A DNA stretch of 64,000 nucleotides from Branchiostoma floridae (Eukaryota; Chordata; Leptocardii; Amphioxiformes; Branchiostomatidae). The notes under the pieces were generated by a model, which saw only the letters and a list, made by a program, of their open reading frames with translations, did no database searches and was not told the origin of the DNA. Position 1 is the stretch's first letter. The number at the start of each line of letters is the position of its first letter. Shown one piece after another: positions 56,859 to 64,000 of this stretch. A program made the translations under genes and the position numbers. The stretch is taken from contig NC_049987.1 in the NCBI RefSeq assembly GCF_000003815.2, positions 15,481,434 to 15,545,433 on the forward strand, read 5' to 3'.

Positions 56859-58330
56859 AGTTTGATAGCCTGGAATGTATCCTATTATAACCCAGGTTCA
56901 CTCCTACGATCACTTCTCACACTGCGTAAACAGCAAGCGTGGCAATACCAAATCTTGTTAGGCGTTAAACGTTGTCATTGTTCAGGCAATTCTTTTCCTT
57001 TTGCCAATGGCAAAGAAAGAAAGATACTACATGTATTAGCATATGTAAGTCTTGCAAAACTATGATAGTGCATATTCTACACAATGTACTTCTTGTTGGT
57101 TTTTACGCTTTATACTTTATACTTAGTTTATACTTAGTTCTGGTGTGATTCTCTGCCTTTCTTCCCATTTTTCGGAACACTGAAATAATGAAGTCATTGT
57201 TGATGGTTCATTCAGAATGTGTTTTCCTGATAAGCTAGCTAGCACAGTTGATTTTTTTCCCAATGTGATAGCACTGTGAAATCTAGCTTAAATTATAGCT
57301 CTTGCAGCCCCGAACAAAATGCCGTTTTCGGATTTAAAATCGGATGAACATAAGTCTAGAAATTAAATTTTGAAGTAATTAATTTGGGTATTTTTGTGGA
57401 AAACCTTAATCATTAGTTCAATGGGGCCAAAATGGCACCGGAGGGACCTGTAATTAGTGTAAATCAATACACTACACACACACTATATGCATCATTAGCA
57501 TAGATTTATTTTCTTAACACAAACAGACATTCAAGTTGATGTAACTGTATAACAGAATCCAGCACGTAGACAGTCTAGAATTAGTAAATGATTATGTTAA
57601 TTATTGAAATTAGTATGTCTGCATACTAATTAGGTAAATATCACATACTATTCAAGTATCCTTTACACATCCAGGCTACATTTCTCTCTTAATTAAGGTT
57701 ACCCCAGGGCAGACATCTGTCACTGCAAGGTCAATAAAGTGCCAGTTGCAATTAAATTCTTATGTAATGACTGATTTGCATATTTGCATATTAATTAGAC
57801 AAAACCTTCAAACTGGATAGACATCATCTACATACACAATTTCTTTTATGCTCATCTCTACAGAGCCACTGAACTAGCAGCTATCACAATATAGCTAACA
57901 AATAGATGATCTCAGGTATTTTATTTTAGTAGATAATTAGTGTTATAATGTTTTGCATATCAATCATGTAAATAACAATAATATACATAATTCAATCTCG
58001 GTATCCTATTCACTGCAGCTTTCATAACTAAGATACTGCTCTACATTCTAAAGAAAAGGTTATATACAATTGGCAGCTGACACAGCATGGGTGACAAAAG
58101 AAATTTTTCTTTTAAATATTGGAAATTAACTAATTTGCATATTAATTAGGTAAATAATATTCTTGATAAAACACATCCCCTTAAGTACAAGAGTGGCATT
58201 TCTTTGCATCCTTTCTTAATTGGAATCTATGACAGTGAGACCAGCAAGTATTAGTTATCATACTGATTCTTGTTTTGTAAGTAATTAGCATATCTGCATA
58301 TTAATTATTCCAATAATTAATATAATAAAT
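56859..58330. other. AT-rich DNA with recurring GCATATTAATTAG motifs, no gene seen
   Basis: GCATATTAATTAG(G) recurs near 57784, 58136 and 58292, with TACTAATTAGG near 57625, as part of a loose repeat. An AATAAA occurs at 57732. I found no acceptor followed by an open exon that would continue the MACPF frame, but a short one could be missed. Confidence 0.4.
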
Positions 58331-58334
58331 CATA

Positions 58335-58566
58335 ATCTTATTAATTAATTCATGGCTTTGAGTCTCTGCTCAACCTCCTCTTGAGTTTTCCATTCATCGC
58401 CTTCTTGTCTTACTGCTTCACAAACCTTGGATTTCTCCTGGGATACCCTTCTTAACTTTCTTTCCTTCTCATCTTGTTTCTGCCTTAGCAGTTCGAGGCG
58501 GTGCTGCTCTCATTCTTTCTGTTTCTTTATGCATCCTGGAGCAATTTTTTGAGCTTTTTGTCCTCT
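58335..58566 (-). pseudogene. Broken 3' coding tail of the coiled-coil gene
   Basis: Past the TGA at 58567-58569, the same minus-strand frame meets a second TGA and is then open for more than 50 codons of Lys/Glu/Gln-rich sequence (starting EQHRLELLRQKQDEKERKLR) to a TAA. Between the two stops, a different frame reads a heptad-like peptide (LRKLSEEDKKLKKLLQDA). This pattern is what a coding tail looks like after compensating frameshifts and a nonsense change. Sequencing error is the alternative. Confidence 0.5.
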
Positions 58567-59352
58567 TCAGACAGTTTTCTCAACCAGTCTACTGTGTGGT
58601 TTGTGGAGGGTAGAAGCAGTGATTCGGTGTGTAAGGTCTTTGCAGATGACTTCTAAGTCCTCAATCTTTGCCATCATCTCTGATTTAAGTGTATCTTGAT
58701 GTTTCAGTTTTTCTTCACAGATTGAGATCTTCTTTCTTTCTGCCTTCTCCCTTTTGTTGAAGTACCTTACATTCCACCTGCTCAGTTTTTCTGTTGCGTC
58801 TTGTAACTTTTTTGATTGAGATTCGAAAGCATTCTCTAATTCCTTGATGTACTTTTCCAGCTCACCATCATTGTTGTTCATCAGTTTCATTTTTTCTTCT
58901 GTGTCCTCAGTGATCTTATTGCATTCTTGTACAGCTGACGTGTATTCACTAATCAATGTCTCCAGCTCTGTTTGCACACTCTGCATATTGTTCTTCCATT
59001 CTTCTGCACTACAAAGCTTCCTCTTCAAATGTTTGTTGGCCATTCCTGCTTGTTCCAGATGCTTTGCAAGTTTCTTCTTTCTCTGTGTCCATGGAGCTCG
59101 AGACTGTGGAGTTTGGCTTTGCTTTGGGGAATTGAAAGTCTGATCTAAGTAAGATTTCAGTTCCTGGTGTTTTTCTTCCTTTAGCAATTTCTTCCATTTC
59201 CCTGCTAAGCGTGAAATACTGCTCCAGAGTACTTTAGTTTCCACCCTACTGTCAATGGATGTGAATGTGTCCTTGAGCAGTTCCATCTTCTCTCCCACCT
59301 TGAGTCGTTTGTGTTGTCCACAGAACTCTAGGATATCTCCATTTGTGGCCAT
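58567..59352 (-). CDS. Coiled-coil protein (261 aa), unrecognised family
   Basis: Starts MATNGDILEFC five bases after an acceptor (AATTTTACATAG, exon start 59357). Residues 1-85 are mixed and fold-like, with KWKKLLKEEKHQE. Residues 90-250 are rich in Lys, Glu and Leu with heptad spacing, in keeping with long coiled coils, and are interrupted by a conserved-looking patch SRWNVRYFNKREKAERK. No catalytic motif, signal peptide or membrane segment. Two 5' UTR exons are supported on the same strand: 59685-59581 (acceptor TTCTTCTCAG, donor GGACAG before GTGAGA) and one ending at 60067 (TCCAAG before GTAAGT), under a CpG-rich region at 59830-60280. Splicing argues for a host gene rather than a retrocopy. 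The apparent stop may be a mutation, since similar coding sequence continues in the tail. Confidence 0.65.
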   Translation of the reverse strand: MATNGDILEFCGQHKRLKVGEKMELLKDTFTSIDSRVETKVLWSSISRLAGKWKKLLKEEKHQELKSYLDQTFNSPKQSQTPQSRAPWTQRKKKLAKHLEQAGMANKHLKRKLCSAEEWKNNMQSVQTELETLISEYTSAVQECNKITEDTEEKMKLMNNNDGELEKYIKELENAFESQSKKLQDATEKLSRWNVRYFNKREKAERKKISICEEKLKHQDTLKSEMMAKIEDLEVICKDLTHRITASTLHKPHSRLVEKTV

Positions 59353-59829
59353 GGTGCCTATGTAAAATTACCAAAAATAATTAGCAAGATATAATATACA
59401 AGATAATAAAACAAAGAAAACACTGAATGATAGTACAAAAATTCACAACTGAATTATTCCTTTACCTAAATAGATGTACATGATTGTGTAGAAAGTGTTT
59501 TAATTCTTTTATATTGTTGTGAAATTGAATAACAATTTTCAACACCAGAGAAAAAAGAAACTTGCAAATCATTGTCTCACCTGTCCAATTCCTTCCCTCT
59601 GTGTCACTTGTATGGTTTGAAGAAGTACAGAGAAGAAGAAGAAGATAGAAGTCCACTAGTCACAACAGGTTCTCTGGCATCATAACTGAGAAGAAATGTA
59701 AAGTTATAATCAAATGGCTTACCAAAAGATATCAGACAGGATTCTGAAAACTAAATCCCATCTAGCCTCATAGTACGTAAGCACTTAACTTAATTCTCTA
59801 TGCAAGAAACGTGTGAGGAGCCAGTGAAT

Positions 59830-60285
59830 AATACTGCGTTCGCCACGCCCCCCTCCCACGCCCCGCGGCGCGGCTTCCCGCCAAAGAACAGCACTGAAAA
59901 TAGCGATTTCCGCCGTGTATATACCAAAGTAAATGTTATAAATCTGGTATCAAAATAAAGCTAAGAACATGTTCTATCGTATTTCCGGTGCCGCAAATAG
60001 ATAATCTAATTCTATCGGGGGAAAAATCGTGGTCAAAGTTTTTAAAATAGTCATAAATAGACTTACCTTGGACGTAGAAATTTGCGGCACACACCAAAAT
60101 ACTCCCCACAGTCTCTATAATGCATTCATGAAGTTTCCATGGACCATAATCCTCGGAATATCCGGCGGAAACGGGGTCAAAGTGTGGAACGCATTTTTGC
60201 GTTCGGCGGAAATGGTGCCCGCCGCGGGCGTAGCTCGCCGGCCGGGTGGCCTGCCCGTTAATCACGCTCTAACTCAACATCGGTA
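59830..60285 (-). promoter_or_regulatory. CpG-rich promoter region and first exon of the coiled-coil gene
   Basis: GC-rich patches (CGCGGCGCGGCTTCCCGCC at 59865, and 60200-60260) surround a possible first exon ending at 60067 with a perfect GTAAGT donor on the minus strand. An ORF in this exon (start 60265) has no recognisable product and would run into a stop in the next exon, so the exon is taken as untranslated. The transcription start is not fixed. Confidence 0.45.
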
Positions 60286-60550
60286 ACTTGTTTTTAAAAG
60301 AAATTTAGTACACATAGAGATAAGATATTGATTGAAAAGCACAAGTAATTTGGTGATTGTCAGTATTAAATTTGTTTTTATAGAATTTTTTTAGTTGGCC
60401 GATCGCGGCCCGTAACGCGTGGGAGTCATTTTCCGCGCGGCATATAGGGGGCAATTGCGCTCGCTAGCTAAGGGCTGTTTCCCCTGGTCTTCTCCTTTCC
60501 CTTGGTATAGCGCTATGCACTTAACTCCACTGTAATACGAGAACTGTGTG

Positions 60551-61050
60551 ATACCAGGCTATTGAAGTTTAGCCTGGATACCATACCCCAACCTCAAAAA
60601 TGTCTTACGATAGAATAATGATCGATACTTCACACTTTTATTCCGTAAACCTGGTCTGCCGGCAACCGGAGGGGTCCCTCTCGGTGTTGTCACGATTAGG
60701 TCGCGGGGTGGTTGTACGAGCGGGTCCCTGGTTCATTTTAACTCAGACTTAAATTGAACCAGGGTCCCGGCCGGGCCTCAAAATACCCCGGCAGCCGCGA
60801 GGTGTCCCACAGGGCAACGCAGGGGTCACGCCCGAAAGTGCCAAAAAACAGCCCGTGAATTGCCCGGCAGGGCCCCTTTTTCGAATTGTGACCTAAGCCT
60901 TAGCCGGGCCGGCAGTTCAACTTCAAGTTATTGAAGTTTAGCCTGGTTACCAAACCCCATCCCGATCTCAAAGTATCGATCATTATTCTATCGTAAGACA
61001 TTTTTGAGGTTGGGGTATGGTATCCAGGCTAAACTTCAATAGCCTGGTAT
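60551..61050. mobile_element. Foldback: perfect 80 bp inverted repeat enclosing a GC-rich repeat copy
   Basis: 60551-60630 and 60971-61050 are exact reverse complements over 80 bases, starting ATACCAGGCTATTGAAGTTT. A further partial copy of the left arm lies at about 60930-60970. Between the arms is GC-rich repeat copy 3 (60740-60890: GGTGTCCCACAGGGCAACGC, GGCAGGGCCCC). Confidence 0.92.
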
Positions 61051-61066
61051 CCAGCCGTAATATAGC

Positions 61067-61140
61067 TCCCGAGTCTCTTCTCTCCTCTTCGCAATTTTCG
61101 CAATTACAATAATTGCGAAGAGGAGAGAAGAGACTCGGGA
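61067..61140. repeat. Perfect 30 bp hairpin with 14 nt loop
   Basis: Arms 61067-61096 and 61111-61140 are exact complements, starting TCCCGAGTCTCTTCTCTCCT. The arms are purine- or pyrimidine-only for much of their length. It lies 16 bp beyond the 80 bp inverted repeat. Confidence 0.95.
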
Positions 61141-61960
61141 CCAAGTACAAAAAGAAATGGCCAGCAAAAGTGTATTGTGAGTGTGTGAGCCAAAAAAAAG
61201 ACGAAAAAAAAATTAATTGATTGGAAATATTATGGGATTGGTTTCAATTACAGAGCTCGGTGAAAACTCTACAGGCAAAAAAAGACAGGCTTTTGACAGA
61301 AAGTTTGAGAAACAGACTTATGTGAAGCAGACTGGTCCGGGTATCACCCCTAAGCCGACCAGCGGAGAATGGATACCAAGCCAACATGCCGCCAGACGCC
61401 CAATACACACACACGAAGTGACAAACATGACAAACACACACTTGTAGCGCATTTGTAGTTCCGCTTTTGCAGACTACGTGTGAAATCCTGACGGCTTTTA
61501 TGGCCCGGACGCGTGAAGCCGTGACTTTTTAATGAACTGCAGTTCTTTTATAGCTAAGCCGGGCTGTAAAACGTGCTGATTATAAACAAATGTGAAGCTA
61601 AAAACCGCACTGATGTCTTTTGATAATTTCTGAATAACACAGAAAATACAAACAGTTACAAAATCATAGAATAAAATAGAAAATACTAGCCTCTACCATG
61701 CTCTACATGTCGCTGAAAAATAGCAGAGATTGGCCAAAATCGGCAGATAAAATGAGTTTATAGGTGACTTGGGCTATGTTATTTTAGTATTTTAGCCAAA
61801 GTCTACTTCTACATGTATGTTTTCCAGCGCCCTATGGAGCCTGATAGAGGCTAAAAAAGTACAAATCTTTTACTACTAAAGAGATGAACGCACCTGCGTG
61901 TGGTCTAATAATTAGCAGAAGCGGTGCCGTGCTATAGTCCGGTTTGTTTTGTATGTACAC
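61141..61960. other. No recognisable gene
   Basis: The ORF 61217-61447 (76 codons) has no motif and no splice support. The rest is AT-rich. Confidence 0.35.
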
Positions 61961-61963
61961 AGC

Positions 61964-62345
61964 CACATCTGGAGAACCAAGGACTCACGCGCAAGTTACA
62001 GTATCCTAACAATTACTCAGACCGGCCCATACAAAGCCAACTCTCCACCTAGAACTCTGTACGCTGCAAAACCTAACGTCAGTGTGCGCGAGTGAAGATC
62101 AAAAATGGCGAGATTTAGGCTGTAGGATACACTGACACATTTGGAGACCCAAGGGCTCACGCGCAACAGTATCCTAACAAATACTTTACACCAAGGAGGA
62201 TATAACCTCCTTATATTGTTATAATACTTATAAACCTCCTTATAATACTCAGACTGGCCCTTTGCAAAGCCAACTCTCTACCTACAAAATCTAACGTCAA
62301 TGAGCGCGAGTGAAGCTCAAAAATGGCGAGATTTAGGCTTATTTG
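61964..62345. repeat. Two diverged direct copies of about 170-200 bp
   Basis: Both copies contain GGACTCACGCGCAA or GGGCTCACGCGCAA, CAGTATCCTAACAA, GCCAACTCTC, CCTAACGTCA or TCTAACGTCA, and AAAAATGGCGAGATTTAGGC. The second also has a small ATAACCTCCTTAT foldback near 62200. Confidence 0.85.
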
Positions 62346-62841
62346 TTGGATACGACAGGGTTTGGGGCTGTTGTTGACGCGTAGCTTGCCGAGCTGTCAG
62401 CTCGCAACATCGCCCGCCATGTCAACGAGGTGAGGGGACAAGCACGGCATGGCCTGGAGACGGCGATTCGGGACAAAAATTCAAATCTAGTAGAAAGAAT
62501 CACGCACCCAGGGTAACCAAACCAAGATCCACCACACACAAGCGATGAATTTGAAGTAAAATACACATATTCATAGTGATTTTCCTAGCAAAGCCATCGT
62601 GCTTTCTTATATAATCAACGAGTGGTTTAGGAAAAGGAAGGAAAGAGTGGGACAATAACACGCATCCCAACACGCGCTCTTACCCAGTCAGCGGTTAAAT
62701 CCAAGCCAGATGTGCTCCAAAATCACAGAAAACGCGCGATCTCTGCTCCCACAAACGAAGTCGTCGCCACCCTCTACATCAAGACAGCGTCTCGCAACCT
62801 TCACTTCCCCACGATATCCACGTAGAACGGCGCATGGAAGG

Positions 62842-63022
62842 TATAAAACCGCGAACTCCTGTGTAGAACCCAGCAGAACGATCCGGTCGTCCGTTGTGTG
62901 TGGTGTGGTACGATCTGAGCCTGCAGGGGTTCGTGTAGTGTTTCAGTGCCGGTGGAATATTCAATCGCGGCGGCTTTTCACATGCTGATTGGGCCATTTG
63001 TTTATCCAGCTGCCATATAAGG
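62842..63022 (+). promoter_or_regulatory. Possible promoter: TATAAAA, inverted CCAAT and CArG-like box
   Basis: TATAAAA is at 62842-62848, ATTGG (inverted CCAAT) at 62986-62990, and CCATATAAGG at 63013-63022, an exact CC(A/T)6GG. No gene could be tied to them before the gap at 63320. Confidence 0.3.
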
Positions 63023-63319
63023 ACGCTGGGGTCGGGACCGGGACTAGGGAGGCACGCAGGACCAAGTACTAGTAAAAGCTCATGTTCCAAGGAGACTTGA
63101 TAAAAGCCTTTATGATTAAAAGCTCATTGGTTCAACTACTGAAAAAGAATCGAATGCTAAAAAAATTATAACCAGGTAAATAAAATAAAATCAACTAAAA
63201 AGAAAAATGCCTCCGCCAACATAACTTCTTCGAGTTTCTCACTGATTATGCGCAATAAGTTCTTATTTGAATACACTATATCAATAATTGTTGACCATCT
63301 TCTCAATCTGTAAATTGGT

Positions 63320-63606
63320 NNNNNNNNNNNNNNNNNNNNNNNNNNNNNNNNNNNNNNNNNNNNNNNNNNNNNNNNNNNNNNNNNNNNNNNNNNNNNNNNN
63401 NNNNNNNNNNNNNNNNNNNNNNNNNNNNNNNNNNNNNNNNNNNNNNNNNNNNNNNNNNNNNNNNNNNNNNNNNNNNNNNNNNNNNNNNNNNNNNNNNNNN
63501 NNNNNNNNNNNNNNNNNNNNNNNNNNNNNNNNNNNNNNNNNNNNNNNNNNNNNNNNNNNNNNNNNNNNNNNNNNNNNNNNNNNNNNNNNNNNNNNNNNNN
63601 NNNNNN
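63320..63606. other. Assembly gap of 287 N
   Basis: A run of Ns. The open frames that seem to cross it are artefacts. Confidence 1.
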
Positions 63607-64000
63607 CTTTAAAGCATGCAAGCTCAAAAAGAAAACGAATAAATCAGACTGTAATCAAGATAAGTTTATTGTAGTAGCTTAGAATGACACCCAAGTCAGC
63701 GAACTACATATCGTAATGGTCCGTACGTGACATCACATCGTTCGAATTCATTTCATGATCATGTTCTGCAAACCATTTCAGGTCGGAAAACAACATTTTC
63801 TTAAAGACACTACATATACAGAAGAGTCAAATAAAAATTTTGGCAATAGGCAAGACTGGCTGTATTCTTGAATAAGATATGACAAAGTTTTTATTGGCAT
63901 AATCCACTTGTTGATGTCCTTCCTAAGAGGCTTGAATGGTACACTCAAGTAGTTCAGCAATCTCGGAAAACCATACCCGTCCAAATCTCCTTTTCACATC
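63607..64000. other. No recognisable gene at the right edge
   Basis: AT-rich. A minus-strand ORF at 63984-63778 (68 codons) shows no motif and may be an exon or chance. Confidence 0.3.

Noticed and set aside
59936-60265. 109-codon minus-strand ORF over the CpG-rich region
   Set aside because: A strong splice donor at 60067 interrupts it and the joined frame meets a stop in the next exon, so it is treated as 5' UTR.
63166-63674. Long ORFs on both strands spanning 63200-63670
   Set aside because: They consist mostly of Ns in the assembly gap.

Overview
The window is nuclear DNA of an invertebrate animal. Genes have many short exons with GT..AG introns, and the DNA is packed with LINE retrotransposons and non-autonomous DNA transposons. 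A marine invertebrate chordate such as a lancelet (Branchiostoma) fits best, from the compact many-exon MACPF gene and the repeat types, but species identity is an inference. There are no rRNA genes, tRNA genes, CRISPR arrays or operons. Two assembly gaps are present (40472-40571 and 63320-63606).

Layout: 1-4340 holds an unrecognised left-open ORF, a 54-56 bp minisatellite and a decayed LINE with a PHD finger. 4350-6890 holds duplicated small exon-like acidic segments. 6900-13617 is a nearly intact full-length LINE on the minus strand, with a zinc-knuckle ORF1, an endonuclease/reverse-transcriptase ORF2 broken by one in-frame TAG, and tandem 5' UTR repeats.

14300-29300 is the most interesting region. 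It is a cluster of five tiny plus-strand genes (predicted proteins of 50 to 105 residues) and one divergent minus-strand gene of 218 residues. Each predicted protein is essentially a membrane hairpin: two hydrophobic helices joined by a short charged turn, in four of them R-x-[MV]-D-x-x-[QP]-A. Each gene seems to have the same structure: a non-coding first exon ending at a GTAAC-type donor, then a coding exon whose ATG lies 0-20 bases after the acceptor. The first exons carry a recurrent promoter block with a TGACG (ATF/CRE-like) site and an IRF/ISRE-like or ETS-IRF-composite-like site. One gene has duplicated its hairpin in frame, and the minus-strand gene adds a coiled coil built of three 25-residue repeats. 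No family name could be recognised.

29300-44600 is mostly repeats: foldback elements, a tandem array of about 1.76 kb units, SINE-like copies, and a 5'-truncated LINE. 38921-56858 carries a MACPF (perforin-like) gene on the plus strand, with a TATA promoter, a non-coding exon and nineteen coding exons. It encodes a secreted or membrane-anchored protein of about 780 residues with an acidic segment, the MACPF signature and an unrecognised C-terminal region.

56860-58330 is AT-rich and without a recognisable gene. 58330-60290 carries a minus-strand spliced gene for a coiled-coil protein whose 3' coding tail looks broken. 60500-63100 is GC-richer repeat DNA with a perfect 80 bp inverted repeat, a perfect 30 bp hairpin and possible TATA/CArG promoter motifs. 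A link between the hairpin cluster and the MACPF gene as an innate-immunity neighbourhood is suggested only by the promoter motifs and proximity.
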